Positions 50,848 through 59,638 of a stretch of 64,000 nucleotides of DNA are shown here, piece by piece; the stretch's first letter is position 1; every line of letters begins with the position of its first letter. A program made the translations under genes and the position numbers. This DNA comes from REEB506 sp049317545 (GTDB lineage: Bacteria > Pseudomonadota > Alphaproteobacteria > Caulobacterales > Aquidulcibacteraceae). The notes below the pieces were generated by a model. That model saw nothing but the letters and a program-made list of their open reading frames with translations, was not told where the DNA came from and did no database searches. The stretch covers positions 53,125-117,124 of the forward strand of contig JBMOIB010000002.1 in the NCBI GenBank assembly GCA_049317545.1. The letters are read 5' to 3'.

Positions 50848-51633
50848 TCAGCCTCGCAGCGTCGTGACCAGCGCCGGCAGTAGGCGTTCGTTGGCGGCTG
50901 CGATCGATCCGCTCTTCATGAAGTCGCCGCCGTCGATCTCGTGGGCGAAACCGCCGGCTTCGCGCAGGATAACCACCCCCGCCGCGATGTCCCAAGGCTT
51001 CAGATCGCGCTCCCAGAAGGCGTCGAAGCGCCCTGCCGCCACCCAGGCGAGGTCAAGCGAGGCCGCCCCATAGCGGCGCACGCCGGCGACGGCGTTCATC
51101 ACGCGCGCAAGTTCGTTGAGATAGGGGCCGTGGCCGGGCCGACCTGACCAGGGGATGCCGGTGGCGACGACCGCCTCGACGAGCTTCGTCCGCGCCGCGA
51201 CCCGCAGGCGACGCTCGTTGCAGAACGCCGCACGGCCCTTTTCAGCCTGGAAAAGTTCGTTCTTGATCACGTCGTAGACGACGCCTGCGACCAACTCGCC
51301 CTCACGCTCCAGCGCCACGGAGATCGCAAAGTGCGGCTGGCCGTGGAGGAAGTTCAAGGTGCCGTCGAGCGGATCGACGATCCAGCGGTGGGACTTGTCC
51401 GTGCCTTCGACGACGCCCCGCTCCTCCATCAGGAAGCCGTAGCCCGGCCGCGCCTTCGACAATTCCTCGAACAGGATCTTTTCGGCCCGCATGTCGGCGG
51501 CGGTGACGAAATCGCCCGGGCCCTTCTTTGAGACCTGGAGGTTCTCGACCTCGCCGAAATCACGGGCGAGCGCGCGTCCTGCCTTGCGGACGGCCGCGAT
51601 CATCACGGTCAGGAGCGCGGAAGTCTGCGGCAT
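50848..51633 (-). CDS. Inositol-monophosphatase family protein
   Basis: 261 aa from the ATG at 51633. Metal site in ADMRAEKILFEEL, LMEERGVVEG (with the Glu), and WIVDPLDGTLNFLHGQPHFA, the DPxDGT signature; C-terminal WDIAAGVVILREAGG is the second signature. These Mg2+-dependent phosphatases act on inositol phosphates, PAPS/pAp or fructose bisphosphate; this form (SuhB/IMPase-like) may also serve in ribosome biogenesis. The exact substrate cannot be read. Confidence 0.92.
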   Translation of the reverse strand: MPQTSALLTVMIAAVRKAGRALARDFGEVENLQVSKKGPGDFVTAADMRAEKILFEELSKARPGYGFLMEERGVVEGTDKSHRWIVDPLDGTLNFLHGQPHFAISVALEREGELVAGVVYDVIKNELFQAEKGRAAFCNERRLRVAARTKLVEAVVATGIPWSGRPGHGPYLNELARVMNAVAGVRRYGAASLDLAWVAAGRFDAFWERDLKPWDIAAGVVILREAGGFAHEIDGGDFMKSGSIAAANERLLPALVTTLRG

Positions 51634-51704
51634 GGGCGCGGCCTGGGAGGTTGGCGAGGGGGGCGGAGCGCTAACACCCGCGGACCGCTGCGGCAAGCGG
51701 CCTG

Positions 51705-52145
51705 TCAGGCCATCAGCGGTCTGGGGCGATGGGCGAGGGCGAAGATCAGGCCAGCGATGGCGCCGCAGGCGGCCTGTGCCGCGATCCCGGCCGGGTCGCG
51801 GGCGCCGGCGATGACCGGGTTCCCGATCGCCGCCGCAAGGCCCAGAACGACGCCGACGGACGCGCCTGACGCAGCGATCGCCAGCACCGGGACGCGCACG
51901 CCGCGCACCCGACGCGCCACGAAGCCGCCAAGGCCCAGCATCACCGCATAGGGAACCGCCAGGGCCGCCGCGTAGGTCGGCGCAAAGTCGCGCAGGTCCT
52001 TGAGCCCCGAGGCGGCGCGGTCGCTCAACGGGATCGGACCCATGATGGACGCCAATCCGTTGAGAACGAATGTGGAGGACACGATTGCCCCCAAGACCGC
52101 AGCGACAACGACCGCGATCACATAAGCGCGAACCCAAGACACCAT
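51705..52145 (-). CDS. Hypothetical four-helix membrane protein
   Basis: 146 aa with hydrophobic segments YVIAVVVAAVLGAIVSSTFV, PTYAAALAVPYAVMLGLGGF, VLAIAASGASVGVVLGLAAA and AAQAACGAIAGLIFALAH. I do not recognise the family. Single gene on the minus strand, divergent from the PQQ dehydrogenase gene with 63 bp between starts. It is not clearly linked to the phosphatase gene downstream. Confidence 0.7.
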   Translation of the reverse strand: MVSWVRAYVIAVVVAAVLGAIVSSTFVLNGLASIMGPIPLSDRAASGLKDLRDFAPTYAAALAVPYAVMLGLGGFVARRVRGVRVPVLAIAASGASVGVVLGLAAAIGNPVIAGARDPAGIAAQAACGAIAGLIFALAHRPRPLMA

Positions 52146-52208
52146 GACGACCCTCCGCTAAAGGCTACATAGCCGAACGATGAGCGGGCGACGAGACGGA
52201 GACCTGAG

Positions 52209-53354
52209 ATGGTGCAGCGGAATTGGATGGCGGCGATCGCGATCGCAGCGGTTTGCGCTGCGTCATGCTCCGCCCCTGGGAACGCCGCAAAGGCCGCGCC
52301 AGCGGAGCCGACGACGAGCCCCAAGACCGTGGTGACCACGATCGCGTCGGGCCTTGAGTATCCCTGGGGCTTGGCGTTCCTGCCCGATGGCGCGATCCTT
52401 GTGACCGAGCGAGAGGGACGTTTGCGGATCATCCGCGATGGCGCGCTCGACCCCACACCGATCGCAGGCGTTCCGCCCATTTATGTCGACAACCAGGGCG
52501 GCCTGTTCGACGTCGCGCTGCACCCGAGCTTCCCCGAGAACGGCCTCGTCTATTTGAGCTTCGCCGCAGGCGACAAAGCCGCCAACGGCACGCGCATCAT
52601 CCGCGCCAAGTTCGACGGCAAGGCCCTCACCGAAGTCAAAGAAATCTTCCGGGCATCGCCCGACAAGAAGGGCGGCGCGCATTTCGGCGGCCGCATGCTC
52701 TTCCTGCCGGACCAGACACTGCTTTTGACGTTGGGGGACGGCTTCGCTTATCGCGAAAAGGCGCAGGGGCTCGAGACCGATTTCGGCAAGGTCGTGCGCC
52801 TCAAGGATGACGGTGCGATCCCGGCGGACAACCCCTTCGTCGGAAAGGAAGGCGCCCGCGGCGAAATCTGGTCCTACGGTCATCGCAACCCGCAGGGCCT
52901 CGTGCGCGATCCGCAGACCGGCGCCGTCTACGCTGTCGAACACGGGCCCAAGGGCGGCGACGAACTGAACCTGGTCGAACCCGGCAAGAATTACGGTTGG
53001 CCGGTGATCACGTACGGCGCGGACTATAGCGGCGCGCAGATCACGCCGTACACGGAGCGTCCGGGCATGGCCCAGCCGCTGGTCTATTGGGTCCCGTCGA
53101 TCGCGACCGCGGGCGCTGCTCTATACTCGGGCGACCTTTTCCCAGCCTGGAAGGGCGACATCTTCATCGCCGCCCTCGCCGGCGCGCACGTTCGTCGCGT
53201 CGATATGGCGAACGGCAAGGCCGTGGGCCAGGAAGTGCTGTTCGAAGATCAGCAGACGCGCTTCCGGCACGTCGCGCAGGGCCCAGACGGCGCCCTTTAC
53301 CTGCTGACCGACGATCTCGACGGCAAGGTGCTCAAGGTCACGCCCGCGCCCTGA
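52209..53354 (+). CDS. PQQ-dependent soluble aldose sugar dehydrogenase (GDH-B/YliI family), lipoprotein
   Basis: 381 aa. N-terminal AIAIAAVCAASCSAPG is a lipoprotein signal. The six-blade propeller has GLEYPWGLAFLPDGAILVTE, RLRIIRDG, NQGGLFDVALHPSFPENGLV, KKGGAHFGGRMLFLPDQTLL (catalytic His), IWSYGHRNPQGLVRDPQTG, VEHGPKGGDELNLVEPGKNY and PDGALYLLTDDLDGKVLKV. It oxidises aldoses in the periplasm using PQQ and Ca2+. No pqq biosynthesis genes are in the window. Confidence 0.92.
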   Translation: MVQRNWMAAIAIAAVCAASCSAPGNAAKAAPAEPTTSPKTVVTTIASGLEYPWGLAFLPDGAILVTEREGRLRIIRDGALDPTPIAGVPPIYVDNQGGLFDVALHPSFPENGLVYLSFAAGDKAANGTRIIRAKFDGKALTEVKEIFRASPDKKGGAHFGGRMLFLPDQTLLLTLGDGFAYREKAQGLETDFGKVVRLKDDGAIPADNPFVGKEGARGEIWSYGHRNPQGLVRDPQTGAVYAVEHGPKGGDELNLVEPGKNYGWPVITYGADYSGAQITPYTERPGMAQPLVYWVPSIATAGAALYSGDLFPAWKGDIFIAALAGAHVRRVDMANGKAVGQEVLFEDQQTRFRHVAQGPDGALYLLTDDLDGKVLKVTPAP

Positions 53355-53357
53355 GGC

Positions 53358-53993
53358 CTAGGCGTTGGCGCAGCGGTCGAACAGGTCATTGAAGGCGCGC
53401 ACGGCCGCTTCTGGCCCGTCTGGATGCGCCCAAACCCCGGCTGCGACGGCCAGGAAATCGGCGCCCGCGCGCACGAGAGGCTCGGCGTTCTCTGCGGTGA
53501 TCCCGCCGATCGCCACACAGGGAACCTCCATCAGGTCGGCCCACCAGGTCAAAAGCTCGACATCGGCCTGATGGGCGGGCTCCTTGGTCGTAGACGGATA
53601 GAACGCGCCGAACGCCACATAATCGGCGCCAGCTTCGCCAGACTCCATCGCCAGGTGGCGCGAGGCGTGGCATGTGACGCCGATGATCCGATCGGGCCCG
53701 AGGATCCGGCGCGCCTCGGCATAGGGCGCATCGGTCTGGCCGACATGCACGCCGTCAGCGCCGATCCGGGCGGCGAGGTCGGGGCGGTCGTTGATCAGGA
53801 AGGCGGCGTCGGCGGCTTGGGCGACCGGCATCAGGCGCTCGGCGGCGCGCAGCACATCGTCGTCCGACGCGCCTTTGAGACGCAATTGGACGCAAGCGAC
53901 GTCGCCGGCGCCAAGCACGCGGGCGAAGGTCGCGTCGAACCCGTCGGGCAGGACAGGCGGCGTCAGGAGGTATAATCGGCAGCGCTCTGGCAT
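53358..53993 (-). CDS. thiE: Thiamine-phosphate synthase
   Basis: 211 aa TIM barrel joining HMP-PP and thiazole phosphate. Marks: RLYLLTPP, VACVQLRLKG, FLINDRPDLAARIGADGVHV, GQTDAPYAEARRILGPDRII, GVTCHASRHLAMESGEAGAD, YVAFGAFYPSTTKEPA, VAIGGITAENAEPLVRAGAD. The pyrophosphate-binding loop and DRPD are intact. It stands alone here, convergent to the sugar dehydrogenase gene; thiD is about 31 kb upstream and no TPP riboswitch is visible. Confidence 0.92.
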   Translation of the reverse strand: MPERCRLYLLTPPVLPDGFDATFARVLGAGDVACVQLRLKGASDDDVLRAAERLMPVAQAADAAFLINDRPDLAARIGADGVHVGQTDAPYAEARRILGPDRIIGVTCHASRHLAMESGEAGADYVAFGAFYPSTTKEPAHQADVELLTWWADLMEVPCVAIGGITAENAEPLVRAGADFLAVAAGVWAHPDGPEAAVRAFNDLFDRCANA

Positions 53994-54066
53994 GCCCCCC
54001 CTTACGCGCCGTTCATCTCCGGCTCAACTTCGATGCGGCATGAATGGGGCGGTTTGGGAGATGGAC

Positions 54067-54693
54067 ATGAGGATCTTGATGACGGCGGCGCTGGCGACGG
54101 GGCTCGCGGCCTGCGCGACGATGGAGCCGGAGCAATGCGCGGTCGCCGATTGGCGCGCTCTGGGACTCCAGGACGGCGAAGCGGGGCGATCGCTGGAGTA
54201 TTTCGAGGCGCGAACGCGCGATTGCGCCAAGGCTGGCTTCGCCTCGGACTTCACAACCTACAAGACGGGGCGCGAAATCGGCCTGACGCGCTATTGCACG
54301 CCGCCAAGAGGCTTTCGCGAAGGGCTTTCCGGCGCGACCTACAAAGGCGTTTGTCCGAGCGATTTGGCTGGCGAGTTCCAGGTCGCGTTCAACGAGGGCG
54401 CACGCGCCCACCAGGCCATCGACGCGGTACGGACGGCCGAGGGCGACATTTCCACGGCCAAGACGCGGATCGACGACGTCGAGCGCAAGCTTCGGATGAA
54501 CGAAGATGGGCTCAGACAGCCCAACGTTCCCGAGGCCGAGCGTCGTCGTTTGGAAGGCGAGGTCAATCGCCTGCGCGACGAGCGGCGCGCGGCGCGTCGC
54601 CGGCTCGACGACGCCTATGATCGCGTGGGTTATGCGCGTCGGGACCTCGACCGCGCCCGCGCCGAAATCGGGCTGCGCTGGGGCGCCTGGTGA
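54067..54693 (+). CDS. DUF2799 lipoprotein
   Basis: 208 aa from the ATG at 54067 (GGGAG 6 nt upstream; an ATG at 54061 is too close). Signal MRILMTAALATGLAACATME with lipobox Cys16. The DUF2799 domain shows CAVADWRALGLQDGEAGRSL, CAKAGFASDFTTYKTGREIG, LTRYCTPPRGFREGLSGATY and CPSDLAGEFQVAFNEG, with conserved Cys residues. The C-terminal 85 residues are an Arg/Glu-rich coiled coil (ERRRLEGEVNRLRDERRAAR). Anchored in the periplasm; function unknown. Confidence 0.85.
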   Translation: MRILMTAALATGLAACATMEPEQCAVADWRALGLQDGEAGRSLEYFEARTRDCAKAGFASDFTTYKTGREIGLTRYCTPPRGFREGLSGATYKGVCPSDLAGEFQVAFNEGARAHQAIDAVRTAEGDISTAKTRIDDVERKLRMNEDGLRQPNVPEAERRRLEGEVNRLRDERRAARRRLDDAYDRVGYARRDLDRARAEIGLRWGAW

Positions 54694-54702
54694 CGGCTGG
54701 CT

Positions 54703-55725
54703 TTACGCCGCCGCCTTTTCCAGGTCCGGCATCCAATCGCCAAGCGAAGCCAGGCCGTTCATGCGCGCCCGGTGCAGGAAGGCGGCCTGCGCCGCGGCGA
54801 CGTTGCCGGCCTTGCCCGCCCACGCTTTCTGCGGCGCGGCCTGCAGCGCGCGGCCATAGCTGAACGTCATTTTCCACGGGAACCCGCCGATCTGCACCAT
54901 GCGGTTCAAATGGGCGGTGGCGTCGACGTCGGATTGGCCGCCGGAGAGGTAGGCGATGCCAGGCACCGCGCTGGGCACCGTGATCTTGAGGCACGCGATG
55001 GTCTTTTCGGCGACCTCGTCGACGCTCGCCTGCCGCGGGCATTTCTTGCCGGCGATCACCATGTTCGGCTTCAGGACGATTCCCTCGAGCTGGACGCGCT
55101 GCTGGAACAGCTCGTCGAACACGGTCTTCAGCACGAATTCGGTGACTTCGAAGCAGCGCTCGATGTCGTGGTCGCCGTCCATGAGAACTTCAGGCTCGAC
55201 GATCGGCACGATTTGCGCGGCCTGGCAGAGCCCGGCGTAGCGCGCGAGCGCATGGGCGTTGGCCTTGACCGCGCCGGCGGTCGGAATGCCGGCGGCGATG
55301 TCGATCACTGCGCGCCATTTGGCGAAGCGGGCGCCGGCCTCGTAGTATTTGGGCAGGCGCTTGGAGAGGCCGTCGAGGCCCTTGGTGATCGTTTCACCCG
55401 GAAAGCCCGGCAGGTCCTCGGCGCCTTCGTCGACCTTGATGCCCGGGATCGAGCCCGCATCGGCGATCAGTTTGGCCAGCGGGACGCCGTCGGCGGCTTT
55501 TTGCCAGATCGTTTCGTCATAGAGGATGACGCCGGAGACGTAGCCCATCGCCTCGCGGGCGCGGAACATCAGCTCACGATAGTCGCGACGGTTCTCTTCG
55601 GTGTTCTCAACGCCGATCCCATCGAAGCGCTTCTTGATCGTGCCTGTGCTTTCGTCCGCCGCCAGAATGCCGCGGCCGGGCGCCACGAGGGCGACGGCGA
55701 TCTTGTTCAGTTCAGCGAGGTTCAT
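54703..55725 (-). CDS. Class I fructose-bisphosphate aldolase
   Basis: 340 aa. Class I (Schiff base) aldolase of the animal/plant type: GRGILAADESTGTIKKRFDG, TEENRRDYRELMF, SGVILYDETIWQK, ARFAKWRAVIDI, IVPIVEPEVLMDGDHD and the base-forming Lys in LEGIVLKPNMVIAG; also YLSGGQSDVDATAHLNRM. Cleaves fructose-1,6-bisphosphate to two triose phosphates. Last gene of gap-DUF1993-pgk-fba, 40 bp after pgk, so it works with both neighbours in lower glycolysis and gluconeogenesis. Confidence 0.95.
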   Translation of the reverse strand: MNLAELNKIAVALVAPGRGILAADESTGTIKKRFDGIGVENTEENRRDYRELMFRAREAMGYVSGVILYDETIWQKAADGVPLAKLIADAGSIPGIKVDEGAEDLPGFPGETITKGLDGLSKRLPKYYEAGARFAKWRAVIDIAAGIPTAGAVKANAHALARYAGLCQAAQIVPIVEPEVLMDGDHDIERCFEVTEFVLKTVFDELFQQRVQLEGIVLKPNMVIAGKKCPRQASVDEVAEKTIACLKITVPSAVPGIAYLSGGQSDVDATAHLNRMVQIGGFPWKMTFSYGRALQAAPQKAWAGKAGNVAAAQAAFLHRARMNGLASLGDWMPDLEKAAA

Positions 55726-55765
55726 CGATGTCCTCCGGTTTGAGATGATTGCGCGCGCCGACGCG

Positions 55766-56965
55766 TCATCGAGGCTTCAACGCCTCGACGCCTGGCAACA
55801 CTCTGCCCTCCATCCATTCAAGGAAGGCGCCGCCGGCGGTGGAAACGAAGGTGAAATCGTCGGTTACGCCGGCGTGGTTCAATGCGGCCACGGTGTCGCC
55901 GCCACCGGCCACCGCGACCAGACGCCCGGAGGCCGCGCGGCGCGCGGCGTGGCGGGCGGCCGCAACTGTCCCATGATCGAACGGCGGGGTCTCGAACACC
56001 CCGAGCGGGCCGTTCCAGATCAGGGTGCGCGAATCGTCCATGGCGCGGGTGAGGCGGGAAATGGTTTCCGGGCCTGCGTCGAGGATGCGCTCGTCGTCGT
56101 CCATTTCGCCAAGGCCGCGCACCCGCGCTGGCGCGCCGGGCGCCAGGCGCTCGGAAACGATGATGTCGATCGGCAGCAGCAGCTCGCACTTGCTCTTGCC
56201 GGCGAGGCGGATGATCTCGCGCGCGTTCTCGGCGAGGTCTTTTTCGCAATAGGAGGCGCCGACTTCCCAGCCTTGGGCGAAGAGGAAGGTGTTGGCCATG
56301 CCGCCGCCGATTGCGAGGCGATCGAGCTTGGTCACGAGATTGCGCAACAGGTCGAGCTTGGTGGAGACCTTCGAGCCGCCAACCACGCCCATCACCGGGC
56401 GCTGCGGTGCGCCGAGCGCGCGATTGAGCGCGTCGAGTTCGGCCTCCATGCACTTGCCGGCATAAGCGGGCAACACGCGCGCGAGCCCCTCGGTGGACGC
56501 GTGCGCGCGGTGCGCGGCGGAGAAGGCGTCGTTCACGTAGAGATCGCCGAGCGCCGCCATGGCGGCTGCGAGCGCGGGGTCGTTGGCCTCCTCGCCCGCG
56601 TGGAATCGGGTGTTCTCCAAAAGCAGGACGCGGCCGCGCGGCAGCTTTTCGATCGCAGCCTGTGCGACCTCGCCGACGCAATCCTCTGCAAACGCGACGT
56701 CGGCCTCGAGCAGTTTTGCGAGCGCCGGCGCGACCGGGCCGAGCGACATCGACGGCACGCGCTTGCCTTTTGGCCGGTCGAAGTGCGCAAGCAGGATGAC
56801 CTTTGCGCCGCGCCATTGCAGCGCCTTGATGGTGGGCAGGGCGGCCCGCAGGCGGGTGTCGTCGCTGACCTTGCCGTCGATCATCGGCACATTGAAATCG
56901 ACGCGCACGAGCACACGCTTGTCGGCGACGTCGGCGTCCTCAAGGCGGCGGTAGGCGTGCGACAT
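55766..56965 (-). CDS. pgk: Phosphoglycerate kinase
   Basis: 399 aa from the ATG at 56965, which overlaps the DUF1993 stop (TGATG). Signatures: KRVLVRVDFNVPMIDGKVSD, LLAHFDRPKGKRVPSMSL, LLENTRFHAGEEANDPALA, AVVGGSKVSTKL-like VMGVVGGSKVSTKLDLL, IGGGMANTFLFAQGWEVG and VAGGGDTVAALNHAG. It transfers phosphate from 1,3-bisphosphoglycerate to ADP. Middle gene of the glycolytic operon. Confidence 0.97.
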   Translation of the reverse strand: MSHAYRRLEDADVADKRVLVRVDFNVPMIDGKVSDDTRLRAALPTIKALQWRGAKVILLAHFDRPKGKRVPSMSLGPVAPALAKLLEADVAFAEDCVGEVAQAAIEKLPRGRVLLLENTRFHAGEEANDPALAAAMAALGDLYVNDAFSAAHRAHASTEGLARVLPAYAGKCMEAELDALNRALGAPQRPVMGVVGGSKVSTKLDLLRNLVTKLDRLAIGGGMANTFLFAQGWEVGASYCEKDLAENAREIIRLAGKSKCELLLPIDIIVSERLAPGAPARVRGLGEMDDDERILDAGPETISRLTRAMDDSRTLIWNGPLGVFETPPFDHGTVAAARHAARRAASGRLVAVAGGGDTVAALNHAGVTDDFTFVSTAGGAFLEWMEGRVLPGVEALKPR

Positions 56966-57474
56966 CACATCGGCCCGAAGAATTGCCGTTTGCCGATCGG
57001 CAGGCCGTTATGGCGCATGATCGCGTAGGCCGTCGTGGCGTGAAAGAAGAAGTTCGGGCCGGCGAACCCGGTCAGATAGGACGCGCCCGGCATTTCGGTC
57101 CATTGATCGGGGCCGGTGCGGAACTTCACGATCCGCGCGGCGCCGGCTTCGACGGTCGTCGTGTCGAGGCCGGTGACGAAGTCGACCGTCTTGGCGATGC
57201 GGGCCTTCAGCTCGGCCAGGGTTTGCTCCGTATCCGGATGAGAGGGCGGATCGATTCCCGCGAGCCGCGCCGAGGCGTTCTTGGCGAATTCGCAGGCCAT
57301 CTGGATTTGCTGGCTCAGCGGGAACATGTCCGGAAACAGACGCGCCCCCAGGAACACGGCGGGATCGACCTTCGTCGCCTCGCAATGCTTTGCGAGCGCA
57401 TCGAGGTTTGCGTCGAGCGCGCGGAGGAACCGCGCGAACGTGGCGACGCTGGCGTCGTAGATCGACATGGTCAT
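56965..57474 (-). CDS. DUF1993 protein inserted between gap and pgk
   Basis: 169 aa from the ATG at 57474 (MTMSIYDASV; ATG at 57468 also possible). DUF1993 hallmarks: FARFLRALDANLDALAKHCE, LGARLFPDMFPLSQQIQMAC, FVTGLDTTTVEAGAARIVKF and FFFHATTAYAIMRHNGLPIG. The helical-bundle family is often found as a stand-alone protein of unknown role. Here it is 14 bp after gap and overlaps pgk by 1 bp in an arrangement that implies coupled translation. A role tied to glycolysis is suggested by position only. Confidence 0.9.
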   Translation of the reverse strand: MTMSIYDASVATFARFLRALDANLDALAKHCEATKVDPAVFLGARLFPDMFPLSQQIQMACEFAKNASARLAGIDPPSHPDTEQTLAELKARIAKTVDFVTGLDTTTVEAGAARIVKFRTGPDQWTEMPGASYLTGFAGPNFFFHATTAYAIMRHNGLPIGKRQFFGPM

Positions 57475-57488
57475 GCTGTGCGCTCCGG

Positions 57489-58496
57489 TCAGATCAGCTT
57501 GGCGAGCGCGACGGCCGTATCGGCCATGCGATTCGAGAAGCCCCATTCGTTGTCGTACCAGGACATGATGGACGCGAAGGTCCCATCCATCACCTTCGTC
57601 TGATCCATGTGGAAGATCGACGACCGCGGATCGTGGTTGAAGTCGACCGACACGTTCGGCGCGTCGGTATAGCCGAGCACGCCCTTCATCGGGCCATCCG
57701 CGGCGGCGCGGATCGCGTCGTTGATTTCCTTCACGCTGGTCGCCCGCTTGGCGACGAACTTCAGATCGACGAGCGACACGTTGGGCGTTGGCACGCGCAC
57801 GGACACGCCGTCGAGCTTGCCTTTCAGTTCCGGCAGCACGAGCCCCACGGCTTTGGCGGCGCCGGTCGTCGTCGGGATCATCGACAAGGCGGCGGCGCGG
57901 GCCCGGTAGAGGTCCTTGTGCATCTGGTCGAGCGAGGGCTGGTCGTTCGTATACGAATGGACCGTCGTCATCATGCCGTGCGCGATGCCGACCGCCTCGT
58001 TGAGCACTTTGGCCACCGGCGCGAGGCAATTCGTCGTGCACGAGGCGTTGGAAATGACGACGTGCTCCTTGGTCAGCTGGTGGTGGTTGACGCCGTAAAC
58101 CACCGTGAAATCCGCGCCGTCCGACGGCGCCGAGACGATCACGCGTTTGGCGCCGGCATCGAGGTGGGCGGCCGCCTTGTCGCGGGCGGTGAAGATGCCC
58201 GTGCATTCCAGCGCGATGTCGACGCCGAGCGCGGCGTGGGGGAGCTCGGCCGGGTTCTTGATCGCGGTCGTTTTGATCGGGCCGCGGCCGACGTCGATCA
58301 CGTCGCCGTCGACGTGGACATTGCCCGGGAAGCGGCCATGCACGCTGTCGAAGCGCAGCAGGTGCGCGTTCGTCTCGACGGGGCCGAGATCATTGATGGC
58401 CACCACCTCGACGTCCGTGCGTCCGGATTCGACGATGGCGCGGAGGACGTTGCGGCCGATCCGGCCAAATCCGTTGATCGCGACGCGCACGGCCAT
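57489..58496 (-). CDS. gap: Glyceraldehyde-3-phosphate dehydrogenase
   Basis: 335 aa. NAD-binding VRVAINGFGRIGRNVLRAIV, catalytic Cys in ISNASCTTNCLAP, SYTNDQPSLDQMHKDL, SMIPTTTGAAKAVGLVLPEL, RVPTPNVSLVDL and SWYDNEWGFSNRMAD are all standard. Asp34 in AINDLGP points to NAD rather than NADP use. First gene of gap-DUF1993-pgk-fba. The 132 bp upstream separate it from the TIR-domain gene, which reads on the same strand. Confidence 0.97.
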   Translation of the reverse strand: MAVRVAINGFGRIGRNVLRAIVESGRTDVEVVAINDLGPVETNAHLLRFDSVHGRFPGNVHVDGDVIDVGRGPIKTTAIKNPAELPHAALGVDIALECTGIFTARDKAAAHLDAGAKRVIVSAPSDGADFTVVYGVNHHQLTKEHVVISNASCTTNCLAPVAKVLNEAVGIAHGMMTTVHSYTNDQPSLDQMHKDLYRARAAALSMIPTTTGAAKAVGLVLPELKGKLDGVSVRVPTPNVSLVDLKFVAKRATSVKEINDAIRAAADGPMKGVLGYTDAPNVSVDFNHDPRSSIFHMDQTKVMDGTFASIMSWYDNEWGFSNRMADTAVALAKLI

Positions 58497-58628
58497 CTGG
58501 GACTCCTTGAGGCAGCGCACGCCACGCCGGGAACGGCGGTCAGAGCGGCGCTGGCGAGATTGAAATCGAGCCGGGTTTAGACAAGGTCGCCTGTTTCGTC
58601 CACTCGAAGGCGCGCTTATGTCCAACCT

Positions 58629-59522
58629 CTATTGCGTGACCCCGTTGACGGGCGTGCCGTAGGCGTTCGGGCACCAGCACGCATTGTTCGGCGGCCCTGG
58701 CTGCGCCATCGCGCACCAGCCCTGCGGTGTGACGCAGGCGTAGGTGAGGCCGTTCTGGCGCGCCGCCAGCTGCAGTTGGCCGGCGGCGGGATTGATGAGG
58801 CTCAGCGCCTGCGCATAGGGATCGACGCCGGCTTGCGCCGGCTGCGGCGGCTGTGTGTAGATCTGTTGCGGCTGGGCCTGTGCGACGGGAGCGGCCGGCT
58901 GTGGCGCTGCCGGCGCGGCGTTTTGATTTTGTTGGGCCGCGTTGATCTGATTGATCATCGCCTGCGTGTTCGGGTCGGCCATCGTCTTCAGCCCGTCGGC
59001 GAGTATGGAGACGATCCCGAGCAGCACGAGCACCGCGGCGGCGAGACCTGCGATCAGCCATCGGCGCCCGGGCGAACTTCCCCCGCGCGTCGACTTTTGC
59101 GCCCGTCGCCGTGCGTTCAGCGGCGTTGCGCGACGACCCACGAGGCGCTGGACGCTTTCGACAACCTCAACCCAATCAGGCGCCTTCGGATCGCCGTCCC
59201 ACGCTTGGAGGTGCGCGGCCTGGACGCGGCCGAATCCGATTGGCGGCGCGACGTCGTCCATAAGAAGCGGCACCAGCGCCTCGCGCTGTCGCCCGACATC
59301 GGCCTCTTCGCGCACCCATTGCGAATCGACCGACACTTTCGACCACAGGACCACGATCGCTTTCGCCTGCTCGATCTCGCGCTGGATGACCTTGTCGAAC
59401 GTTTCGCCCGGCTTCAGCGCCCGATCCCACCAGACGGAAAATCCTGCCGCTTCAAGGGATTCTGCGACGACGCGCGCTTTGTCCTTTTCAGAACTCGCAT
59501 AGGACACGAACACGTCGGCCAT
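58629..59522 (-). CDS. TIR-domain membrane protein with Cys-containing C-terminal tail
   Basis: 297 aa from the ATG at 59522. TIR domain, residues 1-130: ADVFVSYASSEKDKARVVAE, FSVWWDRALKPGETFDKVIQ, AIVVLWSKVSVDSQWVREEA with E73 aligned to the catalytic Glu of NAD-cleaving TIR proteins. A basic linker leads to one membrane helix (WLIAGLAAAVLVLLGIVSIL, about 155-175), then an Ala/Pro/Gln-rich spacer and a short tail with four Cys: YACVTPQGWCAM and NACWCPNAYG. TIR would be cytoplasmic, the tail periplasmic. Could be a sensor-linked NADase in stress or phage defence, but no defence neighbours exist; signalling is equally possible. Confidence 0.8.
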   Translation of the reverse strand: MADVFVSYASSEKDKARVVAESLEAAGFSVWWDRALKPGETFDKVIQREIEQAKAIVVLWSKVSVDSQWVREEADVGRQREALVPLLMDDVAPPIGFGRVQAAHLQAWDGDPKAPDWVEVVESVQRLVGRRATPLNARRRAQKSTRGGSSPGRRWLIAGLAAAVLVLLGIVSILADGLKTMADPNTQAMINQINAAQQNQNAAPAAPQPAAPVAQAQPQQIYTQPPQPAQAGVDPYAQALSLINPAAGQLQLAARQNGLTYACVTPQGWCAMAQPGPPNNACWCPNAYGTPVNGVTQ

Positions 59523-59603
59523 GAGATCCCCCTTTGATTGATCGCACCTACCATGCGCGCGATCGTTCACCAATTCGGCCGCGCAGGATCGATGATCGCG
59601 CGC

Positions 59604-59632
59604 TTGAGCCGAGTCGCTCCGGCGCCTACCTT
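59604..59632 (+). promoter_or_regulatory. Promoter of the 6S RNA gene
   Basis: TTGAGC, a 17-bp spacer, then TACCTT, followed after 6 bp by the predicted RNA start GGGCGG at 59639. Both hexamers and spacing fit a vegetative promoter. Confidence 0.6.
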
Positions 59633-59638
59633 ATGAGC

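Noticed and set aside
48818..51073. 751-codon plus-strand frame spanning the end of mnmC and the GPH transporter gene
   Set aside because: Composition is almost entirely Arg, Ala, Gly and His; it crosses two well-supported genes in other frames.
55601..57028. Long plus-strand open frame across fba, pgk and DUF1993
   Set aside because: It is antisense to three recognised genes, has no recognisable motif and is typical of high-GC reverse frames.
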